A stretch of DNA of 64,000 nucleotides, taken from Poa pratensis. Taxonomy: Eukaryota > Streptophyta > Magnoliopsida > Poales > Poaceae. The DNA lies in NCBI GenBank assembly GCA_947311845.1, contig CAMZMU010000040.1:56376330-56440329 (forward strand), read 5' to 3'. The notes beneath the pieces were generated by a model, which saw only the letters and a list, made by a program, of their open reading frames with translations, searched no databases and was not told the DNA's origin. The first letter of the stretch is position 1. Each line of letters begins with the position of its first letter. This document shows positions 10,099-23,193 of this stretch, piece by piece. A program made the position numbers and the translations under genes.

Positions 10099-11373
10099 GA
10101 GAAATAGGAAGAGGTCGACTAAAACCCTAGCCTCGGGTATAAGAAAGGAGGTGAGTGCGTTTGCGTTTTACACCCCGGTGTGTCGAGCCCTGGAGAGAGT
10201 TCGGAATCTCCTGGACTTATCTGCAAAAATGAGAACCGCTGACATTTGTTACTGAATCGTATAGCCTGACAAGATTTTGAAATGAAAAATATCCAAATTG
10301 CAGCTTGATCAAAAAAATTACTCTAAAAAACGATTGAATCTCTGTTTGGCGGCTTCCGCTTGTATTCTTTCGTTGTAAGGATTTTTGCCATCTTTTGTTA
10401 AATAAATGAAATAAAAGTCATATGCATCTCTTCGATGCAGAGGCTGGGCTCCCCATTTCAAAAAAAAATACAGTCCAGTGTTATTTTTATGTGATCCAAA
10501 TTCATATAAAGATAAAACTAACTTCAGACAAAGCGAAGGGAGGCCCGTAGACAGGTGTTGGCCGCGTTAAGAATTTGTTCGAGCACAAGAATGATTGAGG
10601 AAAGACAGATTGTGGAGTCTAGATATATGCTATTGTTGATGGAGATGTGAATGGCATGTTAATCCTTCACGAATAAGGTTGCGAGATTCAGTCAATTTCT
10701 TAGTAATTAGTCTCGACCATTTAGTTTACTCGTGTCTAACATTTTATCAATCTTAATTCATCAGACTCCTAAACCATTTCACATGAATAAGTGTCGTAGC
10801 AATAACCTTGCGCTCTGATGCAACACTAATTATTTTTGGTTTGTTGACAACAACCATTCTTAGAGGTTCCCACAAGAAGCGCCTAGGGCTGTAGGAACAT
10901 CACTGTTGAGTAAGTTGGACCTCACAAACACAAATAAGATAAATGATAACAACTTGTGATACCGTAATGACACACACAAGGTGACGGTTAAACTCCCACT
11001 GTGAAATGGCCATTACAATAAGTAACAAATCATCCTTGTAGAAAACAATACTTTTTTCTCACTGAACATTTTGTTCAAAAGAGACTCGAAGTGATAATAG
11101 TGTACCTAGTGGTGACAATAGGATGAGCCCATGGTTGACTGTATCGCGAAGCACTCGAGGTCAACATCGGTTTAAGAAAACTAAAACCATCTAAACTAAA
11201 ATTATGAATGGCGCCAAAGTAAATTACAGAGATAAAATTTGCCTTCCTATATGTGAGTCTCACAATGAAGAATACTCATTAACTCGCTCCAATTTTTTAC
11301 TTACCTCTTACCCTCTTGGGGAGACGTACTAATTTTGACCTATCATATCTTATACCTATATATGGGGAGTGAC
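10099..11373. other. Unique spacer, no gene seen
   Basis: Starts at the divergence point of the duplication. AT-rich beyond 10,250, with only short non-coding ORFs. Nothing recognised. Confidence 0.5.
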
Positions 11374-11702
11374 GTTTTGGCACCGGAGAGTATATGCTCG
11401 CGGTTTTCAAAATCCTATTTAAACATATTTTGAAATATCAAAAATTTGTAAGAAAAGTTTTCACGTACATTTCAACATTCTAAATGCTCACAAGAAGTTG
11501 TACAAAAAAGGGCATTTTTTGTGTTTTGTGTAAAAAGACAAAAAAAATGTGTTAAAATAGGCTTTTTACACAGGCAACACAAAATTCGGTTTTTCGGTGC
11601 ACATAGAATGTCGAGATGTAGGCAAGGATTTTTGTTCGATTTTTGTTCGACATTTCAAAATGCTTTTTCTGGTGGCAGGATATATGCTCCCATGTGCCAA
11701 AC
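11374..11702. mobile_element. MITE with long imperfect terminal inverted repeats
   Basis: The left end, GTTTTGGCACCGGAGAGTAT followed by ATGCTC, pairs with the inverse of the right end, GGATATATGCTCCCATGTGC followed by CAAAC. Length is 329 bp and no coding capacity is seen. The superfamily is uncertain. Confidence 0.55.
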
Positions 11703-12403
11703 TGAATTTCTTCTGTTTATGTATTTGTTTTTTTCTGAGAAACTGTTTATGTATTTAAGCATACACTAATGATACATTTTACAAGTTTTCTTATAGAACA
11801 ATAAAAGCACTGCAAAAAGGATAGTACATTCCTCGCATAAAAAGAAGATTTTGTATTTTATTTAGCAAAAAAGAAAAGGTATCAACACTCCATCCTCACC
11901 CGACCTCCGTCTTTGGCCCGTTCGGTGTAGCTTCATTTGATTACTAGAAGGGGTTGGCGCGCGCTTTGATGCGCTCGTGGGTATTATTGTATTTATCAAA
12001 ACATGACCGGTATGAGTAAAGATTAGTGTCTCACACATGATCAGGTATAAATTCATAAAATTTTAGGAAAATATTGTACATACTGGTCTAGCACCTGCAA
12101 TATAAACTGTGCAATACAAAAGTAACAACTTCGGATTTGTTAATCTCTTAATGAGTCGAGCCCGACAACTGGTGTGTAGAGGCGGAGGAACCGTGCAAGA
12201 CGGAGCTAGTCGAGGTGCCGCCGGAGGCAGACCTGTCGTGTGTCACTTATGCTCGTGTTGGCAGGGAAGGAGGAGGCACATTTAAAAAGTGGAAAGAAGG
12301 AGGGCCGCTTGGGTGGCTCGTTTGTGGAAGCTACAAAATGGCGTCATTGGTGGCAGCGCACCGAAGGAGACCGAGGTCAACGCTCGCAGCTGAATCCCTC
12401 TCG
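11703..12403. other. Spacer, no gene seen
   Basis: Low-complexity AT-rich sequence then moderately GC-rich sequence. No supported gene or repeat. Confidence 0.45.
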
Positions 12404-13082
12404 ATCTATGGTGCCCTTGAGCAGTGGTGAATTCGCGGCCGAATCTCCAGATTTGTGGTGGAGCTGCCGATTCGAGACCGAATCGATGGGAGAAGAGCCG
12501 ACGGCGGTCACTGGAGGAGAGGCGTGAGGGCAACATGAAATTCCGATTGTCATTTGTCCTACACGCATTGGCTTTTTTGTTTTATAGCAACGGCTCAAAT
12601 GTTTAATTTTACAACACTTTTTTTGACAAAAAAACTGGGAAAATTACATCAAGGACAACTGCTGGAGCAAGATTTTTTGGTCCCAAACGACTTAATACGG
12701 GCGAGAGTCGATGGTGGCCGCGTGCGGGGGAGGGGGCGGGAGGGGGAGAGAGACACCCGCATCCCTCTATGCCGAATCCCCCCGATATGCGTTGCCCTGT
12801 ACAGTGGTGGTGGATTCACAGCTGAATCGATCAGAGTTGTGACGGAAAATTAATCGAGGCCAAATCGATGTGAAAAGAGGTGGCGGTGGTCCATGTAGGA
12901 GAGCTGTGATGGTGACATGAAACTTCCGATTGACAGTTAGTATGCGCGTGTTGGCCTTTCTGTTAAATAGCATCGGCCCAACTATTTTATAGCTGCAACG
13001 TTTGGTGTTTTTTCAACAAAACAATGACAAAAATTACATTAAGCACAGCTGTTGGAGTAAGATTTTGGTCTCAAATGACCTA
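12404..13082. repeat. Imperfect tandem duplication, period about 380 bp
   Basis: The block starting near 12,406 (GCCCTTGAGCAGTGGTG ... ACATGAAATTCCGATTG ... CTGCTGGAGCAAGATTTTTTG) recurs from about 12,785 (GCCCTGTACAGTGGTGG ... ACATGAAACTTCCGATTG ... CTGTTGGAGTAAGATTTTGG). The copies are strongly diverged. No reading frame is conserved between them. Confidence 0.65.
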
Positions 13083-13269
13083 AAAAGATTTATGATATAA
13101 AATATGTCACTTGTAGGATATATCTGTGGCTATATGCACATACTTTTTCAAAAAAAATCACACTTTAAAAGTTATATTTCGAAACTTCAAAATAAAGGAC
13201 TACATTTGGACCGGGCTACAAAATACTGCACTCGGAAGCACAGTAGTTAGTAGTTTTGTATGCAGTTAG

Positions 13270-13606
13270 ATAGAAAATAAGTTTTGTATAGAATTATTAT
13301 TAATTTTTAACTTTTTGTAAACCAATGGAAGGTTGACATGTGGAGCAACAAGTGAGCTCTTTTTCTAGGGTGTTTAGTACTTTGAAGGGAAATAATATTA
13401 TTTTTAACTTTGTCTAAACCAATGGAAGGTTGACAATAAGTTTTATATAAAAAAATATTACTTTTTAACTTTGTCTAAACCAATGAAAGGTTGACATGTG
13501 AACTAACAAGGGAGCTCTATTTTAGGGAGTTTAGTACTTTGAAGGATATAATATTATTTTTACCCTTGTCTAATCAAATAGAAGGTTGACATGTGGAGCA
13601 ACAAGG
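13270..13606. repeat. Four-unit tandem repeat, ~95-bp unit with one short unit
   Basis: The core CTAAACCAATGGAAGGTTGA (or close variants) occurs with its ACCAATGG near 13,321, 13,418 and 13,479, and as a variant near 13,573. Units also share GGGAGTTTAGTACTTTGAAG. The second unit is truncated. The array ends where the GC-rich leader of the small gene begins. Confidence 0.8.
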
Positions 13607-13709
13607 ATTTCCTCTTCCTCCTGTTGACCACCCAATCCAACCCAACGCGGCTCCTCTGATCTACAGCCGCCGCCGCGCCGTGCTTAGCACCAGCCACCGC
13701 CGACACCCT

Positions 13710-13731
13710 CCCCCCCCCCCCCCCCCCCCCC
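13710..13731. repeat. Poly-C run (22 C) in the leader of the 65-aa protein gene
   Basis: An uninterrupted C22 tract within a CCG-rich stretch that looks like a grass 5' UTR. The exact length is prone to sequencing error. Confidence 0.8.
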
Positions 13732-14336
13732 GCGCGTCTCCGCCATCGCCGCCTAATTACCGTTCCCCCTTTTTCTCATCGCGTTACTGCTGTCTCCGCC
13801 CCGGCCGCAATATTTGGCCATTGGGTGTCGACTGCTGAGGTATGAGCTTGTTTTCACCCAGATTAGTTAAACTTCACCGGCCTCCACAATTTCTGGGTGC
13901 ACACCCTGCATACCACCTAGATCCGCCCCTGGACATAGGCTAGCTCTACCGAGCTTAATGAGTTCATATAGCTGCCAGCGTGATGCAAACTTGTGGCCAT
14001 ATCCTGTTCCTCATGCTTTTATTTTGTCAAGTTTTATTTGCATGTTTAAGAGGCTATAAGCACTTTAAGAGGCTATGTACTTGTTCTTGGTAAAACCACA
14101 GAAATGCTCACTGCTCCAATGTGAGCATACAGAGAATTGGCTTGATAACTGAAAATGTTCACCATATAGGCATATACACATAGACTATTAATCATTTTTG
14201 TTCTTTTACAGGTTTTACCTGTAAACTATTGGAAAATATAGTTTAACTTCCTTTAAATGTATTTTAGAAGCGCAATGATTGCGTTTACCTGTGCTGAAAT
14301 TGCTCATTTATGCATCAACTGCTCCAGGAATATACC

Positions 14337-14534
14337 ATGGACATCAGACCCATGGTAGCTCTGCGTGCTGCCCTAGTAGGCGGGGTAGCAGCCTTTGCCA
14401 AGATCGCCGGGGCGATGAAAGCTGCAGGAAGCGTGAAGGTTGGTGCCGCGGCTGCAGCCATGACGGCTGCAGCGACGGCTGCTGTATCCGGAAAAGACAC
14501 GGCTAATGATAACCAAAAGCCAGGAGCAAAATGA
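14337..14534 (+). CDS. Small unrecognised protein, 65 aa, Ala/Gly/Val-rich
   Basis: The ATG at 14,337 opens 65 codons ending in TGA. The N-terminal part is hydrophobic with basic residues (PMVALRAALVGGVAAFAK, KAAGSVKVGAAAAAM) and the C-terminus is polar (KDTANDNQKPGAK). A GC-rich leader exon appears to end at 13,839 (GAG|GTATGA), and the coding exon starts at 14,328 after CTCCAG, giving a 488-bp leader intron. The amphipathic helix followed by a small-residue helix would suit a mitochondrial, plastid or membrane-associated micropeptide, but that is inference. I believe similar short proteins are annotated in other grasses, without a function. The intron position and sense composition support a real gene. 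Confidence 0.6.
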   Translation: MDIRPMVALRAALVGGVAAFAKIAGAMKAAGSVKVGAAAAAMTAAATAAVSGKDTANDNQKPGAK

Positions 14535-15954
14535 TATATGCCGTGAATTTGGTGGAGAAGCAATGGACGAAAGTGCCTCTCCAGAGTGTATCAGTGCTGA
14601 AGAGCTGCATGAACTAATTGTGGTATTCGGCATAATAAAATAAGTTAGCACTTATCAGAGAATTTTTCATGATAGATGTGTTATCAACTCGGGTATAAGA
14701 ATTACAATGTCCTGAGTTTTTTTCCTTATTAATGATTTTATGCCATGCAATTGCCTCTGTTTATGATCCAGTGGTGTAACCAGCAACCAGAGTGTTGTGT
14801 TCACCTTCCGTTCTACCCTGATTCTTTTGGCCTGATATCCAAATGATCAGGATCACTTCTTATTTAACTGAAGATCTGTAGCAGAACTGTGCTGAAACTG
14901 TAGGTACTAAAAATGCACAACCTCATGTGCCCTATGGCAAACACTTGCAATGGTAAATCGACAAGCAATTGGTTCTGGTGGGTACATGCTTTCTTCAATT
15001 GCTATTCCGTATTGCCCGTGAAGTTATAAGCATATATGCATTTGTCAGACCGCATCAAATACAAGAGCATTTCTTAATTTTGTTGCTATCTTTACCATTT
15101 TATTGCTGTCTTTTGTGCTATCTATTATGACACTGATGAGTACAAGAGAAGGTAGTAACGTCTACCATAGTACCCTGTAAATACACTTGCTTATTTCTTA
15201 ATTTTGGATGTAGCAGCCTAATTAACACGACCTCACCGCAAGCTAATCCATAAAAGCGTCTCGAATATATATCGTGCTCCTGTATGTTATGTAGATTGAG
15301 ATAAAGCATACAACACAGTGGTAGAGATAGTCCACACCCTTCTGTTTCTAGATAAATGATGTTCTACATGTAATATTTGGATGGGAGCATGATATGGAAA
15401 AAAAATAAGGAAATACCTGTTATGTGCAACTGCAATCCCTGAAGTGTTCATTGATCTTTGGGCCCACTTTGTATATTTTTGTTTGTTAACCCTCTCTTCT
15501 CAAATTATTTCTACTGTTTCCTCAGTATACAGTATTGAGTCATGATTCTCCTTGCATGCTCTCTCCAGCATTGTTGTACGATTTGTGTTAAATAACACAA
15601 CTAGCTTGAGTAAAATGCACAATGTCACCTCAAATCAGGTGATTTTCTATTTTTTTCAAATTTATTGTTCGGTGTGTTGGTTCCTTTTTTGTTTTACGCA
15701 ATTCAACCCAACATGCTTCTGTCGCCCAATTAAGTCACCAAATATATTTTGGAGAAACAATCGATTTTTTTTACTTAAACATATTGTATCATCCGTATAA
15801 ATTGAAACATATATGATCAGAATATATCTCTCGTAAAACAGAAAGCCACACCTAATTCTTTCGAAGTCGCTGCCTCTACCTCAATCTTTCAGTTTACTTT
15901 TCTTCTAGCATCCCACAAAAAACCTGCAGAAGACCAAGCATGCGCAAGATAAGT
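14535..15954. other. 3' flank and spacer before the second duplication copy
   Basis: Begins with the probable 3' UTR of the 65-aa gene (AATAAAATAAG-type signal near 14,632). The rest is AT-rich with no gene recognised. The sequence directly before 15,955 cannot be compared with copy 1 because that lies outside the window. Confidence 0.45.
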
Positions 15955-16019
15955 TGATCTAATCTCATAATTTTCTCCCGATCATCCCTGTTGGATTAAG
16001 ATCAACATGGACAACACCA

Positions 16020-16400
16020 TTGATGTGCAGGAGATTAAAGGAGGTGAAGGGGTTGTTGCTTGCTCGCATGTTTCATTCATTTGTGCATGAATTAAACCCT
16101 ACATGGTGTTATATTTTTTTTAGGTTTAAGGCGGTCGTATCCGCCATCCGATTAGATAGAATAGAGTTTTATGTACAGAATTTTGAGAAAGGTAAAAAAC
16201 CCTCTACAAACCCCCTACATGGTGTTATAGATGCCCTCATCGCTGGCGTGCTAGCCTTCTGGGGCAAAGTGATTTCTGCAAAGTTGCGAGGCTTCTCTCA
16301 TGTAGTGATCGAGACTGATTGTTTAGCCTCGTGTCACGATGGTTGTTCTATTGTGGCGCCTATTTTGGATGAAGTTAGGGAGTTCGCGTTCAGTTTTTGA
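16020..16400 (+). pseudogene. RNase H-like fragment (right copy)
   Basis: Identical to 66-446, including the ETDC motif and the 99-bp insert with its 17-bp flanking repeats. The insertion therefore predates the large duplication. Confidence 0.55.
16114..16212 (-). mobile_element. 99-bp retroposed insert (right copy)
   Basis: Same insert and 17-bp target duplications as at 160-258. Confidence 0.6.
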
Positions 16401-16929
16401 TTCTTTTTCACTGGGCAGAGCTACAGTGTAAATGGCCAGTGTCAAATGACACCCATGGCTAAGACATAATCCCTTTGTTGCTACAATGCGTAAGAAAAAT
16501 GTGACCCATCTGCAAATTTGTGTTACTAGCTGTTCTGACCCATCGACAATTTTTTGGGGCTTCGCCCGGCTCACATATGTACGAAGTTTGCTTGCATCAC
16601 GGAGCTTACCAGTACTCCTGAGAGCCCAGTTTCTTTTTCCCGAGAGAAGCCCAGATTTTATTATGAAAATCTTCCAATATGATTGTGCGGGAAGCATAGT
16701 TTAATAACTACCGAAATTCTACGCAAAAAGTAAAAAAGAATAACTAATTTAGGGGAAAAATTAAAAACAAAGGGGTGAGCAAATATTTTCTGTGCTGTTT
16801 AGAATGGAGGCCCATTTCTAACTGAGCTGGAAGCAGCCCACTTGGCTCGCCTTTGTCCTCCCCACTTCGGCTTCTCGCTGCCCTTGCACGCACTCGCAGC
16901 GGCGCCGGCGATCTCCCGCCCCGCCAACA

Positions 16930-19900
16930 ATGGCGCCTCCTTCCCTCGACGACCTCAAGCACCTGCTCGCCGAGGTAGCTTCCCGACCTCCCCGCGGCGG
17001 CCCCTCCTCCTCCCCTGGCGGCGATTCACTCTCCGCCTCCATCTCCTCCCTCGCGGCGGCCCTCAACCCCAGCGCCCCCTCCCCCGCCTCCGCCTCCGGA
17101 ACCAGGGTTCTCGACGCCGCGCTCTCCCTCATGTGCTTCGACCCACACGAGGCAAGCCTTCCGTCCTCGACCACTGCAGTAACCCACCTCTCCGTGACCC
17201 TTGCTTGGTTCGTGGTGTAAGCGAGCGCGCGTTTTCATTGCAGGTGGATAGGGCTCGCCTGGACTGCCTAGTCCGCACCATCGTCTCCGCGCTCTCCGAT
17301 TCGGTATCGTGCCGAGTGGTCCGGACAGACGAACGCATCGGCGGCGGCGAGATGCTCTGCGTCGGGAGCTCCGTCTCACCAGGGGACTGCCGCGAGCTGG
17401 TCCGCTCCTCTGCCGCCCTCCTCCAGAAATTTGGGGATCGTGATGGTTAGATCCCCACCCCCGGACCGCCTCCTTGAACGAACTTGCCATTTCAGTTCAG
17501 TGCTTACCGCATGAAATTTATCTTTGCCCCTCCTCTCATGCTGTAGTTAATGTTATATTTTCGTTAATGCCGACATTTTCTCTTGTGCAGTTGCCGGTCA
17601 CTCTTATCATCTTCTGCATACTGTGGTGAAAACGGTGCTGCTATCTCCGCGGTACCAGTCTCTCTTTCCTTTACCATATTACAGAGAAGATGGAGAAAAC
17701 AGTTATGAAATGGGTACCATCCCTATGGATTTAACAATGCATCCATCTTATCAAGTGCTTCTCAGCGATGACTCCATCCCGCCGAGGTATGCTTGGGACA
17801 GTTATAAATGGGCCAACATAGTGCTAGCATTCATGAACTATTTATTTCAAGATGGGGTATAATATTCGGTGCTTTCTTCTAGTATGTTTCAACACATTTA
17901 TTGTTTTGGCCACGAACATGATATATTGATATATGAAAAATAAAGAAATGCATGCTAAAATGCAACAGAAATCCTGGTATTGACATTTCCTTAGTTAACC
18001 CTGTCGTCTCATAAATTTATACCAATATTGAGTTATTTGTACTGTTATCTTATTTGTGTTTACATTAAGAAACGATTCTTCCTGTTACCTCACTTAAAAA
18101 AAACCGGTATGCCATTTCTTTTACACAGTTTTACTGCTTACCTTTGCCTTTTGTGCTTGTATTGTAGGGCCCTTCTGTGGCATCTCGATCCGTCAATTCT
18201 AAAGCATGATCTTTCGGCGATGCTTCGGGAAGCAACCTCAAGGCCCTTGCTATGTCTGAGAAAAGAACTACATGGCCGGTTAGCATGGCGAGTGATTGTA
18301 ATATGCTTGGTTTGCTCCCCACCTGCATTTTTGGAGATGAAATCATTATTCCTTTCTTGGTTTCTTGCAACGTAAGTTCACACTGCTCTATATTTTTGTT
18401 TCTGACTCAGTTTCATGTTTATGCCAGTCGATTTCTCCAAGTATTCTTATACTTACATATAAACATGCACAAACAATAATTAAAGGCGTCGTGTCTCAAG
18501 TCTGAAACCACCAAAGTTGAAGTTCGTTTTTAAAAACTGGATCATGAACATAGCCAAGTGAACAGTGCAACTCCTGGATTCAAAATATCTGATAACTAAA
18601 TCACTAGATGCATTATTTCTTATTCATTTTAAAATTCATCTTCTGTTAATTATTTAGTCTTCTGTTAATCACTAAATGCATTATTTGATCTCTCTTATAT
18701 TTTTTCCTTATGTATGCAGGGGTGTGGCTTCTGTGCTAGGACTTTGCACGGCAGTGGTATCATCAGTATTAGATGTTCTTCTCGAGCCTTTGGGATGGGG
18801 AATATCCATGGAATTGGGACAGAAATTTCCCTTTGCACATGCTTATTTCCCAAGCCAACAAAGGGACTTGCTTGCCATACTAACTGGACCCATATCATGC
18901 AGAAGATTTTTGGATGTTGTTTCTTACATAGAATCTGTGGTTTGTTTGGGTAAAACAAGCTGCGGTAACTCTTCATTGAAAGACATACAATCACAACCAT
19001 CAAAGTGGTCAAACTTTGGCGTAAAACTACCATCAAAGGGCTTGGTCAAATTCAATAGTTCTGCTTGGTATGCTTATTAATATGCAAACAATAATATCCG
19101 GTTTTTAGCATTCTGTCCAACCCAAAGCTAATTGCTCCTGTTCTTTGTTGTTGCAGGTCATTGATTACAAATTTTCCTATCTGGTTCAGTTTTGCTACTG
19201 CTTTACTTTTTCATCAGGAAGGTTCACATGGTTATTTATCAGAAGTATTATCCACGGAGAAAATTGTTGAATCAATAAGTGATATCAGTCTGGCTCAGAA
19301 GGCGGCATTTTACCTTTCGTGGGTCTTATGCCCTTCAAATGTAGATGAATGCCAGATGCTAGCTAACATTTTGGTGGAGTTATCACATTCTTGGGCCAGG
19401 AACAACAAAAGACGACCCAGCACTAGTACTGTAAATCACAGGAGGAAACTACGAATACCCACAGTTGGGGATCCAGAGAAACTTCATGTGTCAACCAACC
19501 CTGTCAGTTCCCTTCTTAAAGAATTTGATGATCGCTGTGTGAAGTTTTGTAGCATAACTGCCGTTAGACAAGTGCAAGAAGAAGACCGATCGGAAATCCC
19601 TTTCTCATGCTCCAGTTTTCTGCATTTACGGATTCCGTTAGGAGTGTTGCTTGTGTCCTCTAGTATTAGTGAGGAGGACTGTAACATGCTTCTGCATTAC
19701 ACAAGCACTGGTTTGGTTCTGGAGTCAAAGGACGTGCAGACAAAAGGGAAAGATTATGGTGGTTATGATGGGTTTTCATCAACTCCTGGAGGTCTTTCTG
19801 AAACATGGGCTTTAAGTGGTGCATGTCTCATCTTTGGCTGGCTTGACATTATTGATGATGTGTCCGCAGCGATCTTTGAATGTGAAGACACATATCGTCA

Positions 19901-20111
19901 TTTTGTCAGTCAACTCAGAACCAAGACAAGCCCATACTTGCTGAAGTGTGTAGATTTATTGCTAAATCAGGCAGGTCAAAGTAAAGATTTTGTAATTGAT
20001 CTTCGTGACAGGTTGCTGAACTGGACTAGTAAAGGGCAGAGTTTTGATGGTTGCGAGGCATTCAAAGACGTCATCCTTCAAATGAACACAACTATCCTGC
20101 TTCCGTCGTAG
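16930..20111 (+). CDS. Unrecognised 708-aa protein, six exons (right copy)
   Basis: Exons 16,930-17,151, 17,244-17,445, 17,591-17,786, 18,168-18,371, 18,720-19,067 and 19,157-20,111 correspond one-to-one to the left copy, with the same GC-AG first intron and an unchanged reading frame. The upstream GGCCCAT element is also duplicated (16,809-16,815), as is at least 970 bp of 5' flank, so this copy could be independently transcribed. Function is unknown, as for the left copy. The duplication doubles gene dose if it is real. Confidence 0.82.
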
Positions 20112-22906
20112 CAGCGATCAGGGATTACATGTAGTTGTGAAATGTCCCCGTGCATTCCTGGTCTTCTTTCAGTGGTTATGTTGCTGGACATGAACTATTG
20201 AGTTGAAACATATTAATTCAGCTCTTGGTACTTTCCTACAAGAGTTCTGGGGTTACCACAAGTCCTAGCTATTTAAGCAGTGCAACTGTACATGCTGTGA
20301 TCACTTCTAGCCTTGTAGATAATGTAAGGTAACATCTGTCAGTTCTAGATAGTGTAAATTAACATCTGTCAGTTCTAGATAGTGTAAACTAACTTCTGTG
20401 GAGCAGACACTGGAACAGACAAATTAGTAACATGCCTTCAGTTGCAAAATTTTCTGTTGCCTCCATTCTTTACGTTTCCATTCCGTTTTCCATCATGACT
20501 GATATAAACCAACGTGGTTGAATCCTGAACCAAAATGGTTGTAATCACCAGTTTATGTCATAAAGTATCATCACATACAGCACCTATCTTATCCACATGC
20601 AGGAGATATTTGTATTTAGACTTGAGCCACTGTGGGACATTTTATATGACATGCTACTTTGAGGCGCACCATATATTTTCTGATTATCTTGCTGCTGCAC
20701 CATTGTTTCTGGCCAATTATTTTTTATGTGCACTAACTGCTACACTATCCGTGCCAGTGCTACAGTTGGTGTTGCAGTATTTCTGCTTTGATCAAACTGC
20801 TGTTGTATAGAAATGATCTCAATGTGCATTACTATTTTACTTTACTCTTTTTTCGTGCCTTTTCTATTTGTACGAAGCGATTCTGGGTCCATAGCTGTAC
20901 TTCATCATTTTCTTTGTTATGCAGACCGCAGACTGCGGGGAAGCAAAAAATCATTATGTTTCAGAAAACTGTCTATACAATATCAGGCCTAACAAGTGAT
21001 ATAACAGTTTGAGTTGGTCTATTGGTGTTATTTGCACCCTTGCCAGACCGGAGAAATAATTCTGACGGGTTAGCAATTTCAGGTAATTTTAGTTCTTAAT
21101 TTTCTTTTTGAGACAATGTACCTCTTAATTTTACATTTCAACTTTGCTACCCTGAACTGAATATGATAGACAAAGACGACTGATACATTTTCCTGCTAAT
21201 TTCAGACTTCAAGGTTCCTTCCATATTAAGAACCTCCTATTGGTATGCTTCTCTTGTTACATCTATAAAAGAGAAAAAAAACACGTGTGTATATGTTCAT
21301 TCTGTTTATACATAATGCTACTGCTACTGTATATTTTTAGGAAACAGTTCATTAACTTTGGGCCGGCTTTGAGAGTCCTAACACTAGTTAATCTGTTATT
21401 GTTGGTCCATTCAATAACATCTCAATCTCAATCTCAACTGTAGGGTTACTTTAATTAGACATGGACTAGAAATAGTAAAGTCCAAATATTTTTAAGAAAT
21501 ATCTATTGCGAATTATTTTACGCAGTGATCGGTGCCAGTAACTGTATACATCAATACAACTGCTCCGTTGTATTGATCGTGTCCACAAGACCAGGAAGGC
21601 AGGAACCACTGACGGCTTAACGCTGGGCGGGCCTCAGACTGGGAGGCAGTTCAATGCAGGAGACTGTATCGGCTGGTTAAGGTTCATCATCTATTAAATG
21701 CGTCATGAATGTGACTATGTGGCAACCACCAAAATGTATAAAAATCTTAGATTTTAGGATCAGGAGATTCACACGGAGCAGTCAGATTTATCTACAGTGA
21801 ATGGTACGGCATAGCAAGTTGATCCATAATACAATGGCATTCGAGCCTGCCTACGGCTCCAAGTTGGACGGGTCCTCAGGAGTCAGGACCCGACCCCGTG
21901 CTACTTTGTCTGTGCACAAACAAGGCACATGTTATAAAGATTTAGGGTTCTTTTGATTCAAAGATTTTTTTTAAGGATTCCGATCCTTAGGATTTTTTCT
22001 TAGGATTAATTTTGCACTAGATTTCGTAGGAAAATTCCATCCACAATAACCTCTTGTGAAGAATACTAGTATGTTCTTCCTGTGCAGTCAAATGTCCATG
22101 CAATTCTGTAGTGCATTATCGAAGATGAACATTTGATGAATAGGGAAAACGCAGGAAAAATACATCGCTTGCCAAATTTGAAGAATAAAAGATATATGCC
22201 CTATCATAGAAATAAAAAAGAGTACCAGTGAACATATTAGAATTTATTTTTCCACATAGAACACGTAAACACCAATATGGTCAATTGGAGAACCGAGACA
22301 AAGTGATTTGTCAGATCTAGAGAGATAGAAAAGAGGCCCTGCTATGGCCGGTGGCTGGCTCAAGCGACGTCGAGGGGGCCGGATGGTTCTTGCGGGAGGC
22401 CCTAGCTAATTTCATCTACTGGTCTGCACACGAGCGCCCTAGAGATGTCTCCGCTGTCGATCGAGACATGACCAGTGGACAATTTGTGAATTGTATTTTT
22501 TTTTATAGGGATACACCCTAGAAAGGGGTGCATCGATAACATAGAAGGAGGGCTAAGAAGCCAAGTTTACAACACCGTAGGGACTACGGCTATCTGCGCT
22601 GTCAACAGAGGTGACAGCTCCTCTCTGTGGCCTAATCTCCATGTAGCAACCAGTTGAGGATTGGCTCTTGAAAACCAAAAACCTCTCCCCTAAACAACCC
22701 TGCCGCTCTTTGTGGTTTGTATTCTCTCAAAGAAGTTGTATTATGGAGCACTCCCCTTTCTCACCGGATGGCCTGTAGCTATAATTCCCTTTTGATTGTG
22801 AGTTGAAGAAAAATGATACTCCCATTTGCACCTAATTTCACGTGAAAACTTCGATGTACTGATTGGAACACCTATAGCAACCAACCATTGATTGATTGGA
22901 TATATA
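20112..22906. other. 3' flank of the right-copy 708-aa gene, no gene seen
   Basis: Same content as 4,158-6,952, including the 30-bp tandem repeat at 20,316-20,401. Confidence 0.5.
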
Positions 22907-23024
22907 GATGGGTGGTTGTACCCCTGACCCACCACTAGGGATCAAACCTCATGATAATTGTCGATCCGTGATGACTTTGTCAATCCTTAAACTCCACAAC
23001 TCTAGTTTTAGTAGAAAAAGAGTA
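22907..23024 (+). mobile_element. Degenerate Au-type SINE (right copy)
   Basis: Copy of 6,953-7,070 with the same decay, so the decay predates the large duplication. Confidence 0.55.
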
Positions 23025-23193
23025 GAGAATCCAACCATGCAACAATAGTTGACATTCCCCACAGAATGGCAGACTCAGGCATAGCTTAGCGGTAGTGAGG
23101 GGCTCTGATGCTTTCTCACCTACCTGAGTTTTAAGTCCTCTTTACTCGCAATTTCGTTGATGTTGCACGGTTCTTTCTAATGAAACGTCACAG

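Noticed and set aside
9592..10107. 171-aa Pro/Arg-rich ORF (and its 198-aa version at 25,546)
   Set aside because: Composition-driven, changed by the single indel between copies, and antisense to a retroposon-like sequence with an A tail.
12240..12853. Several short ORFs on both strands
   Set aside because: They lie in a degenerate tandem duplication and are not conserved between its copies.
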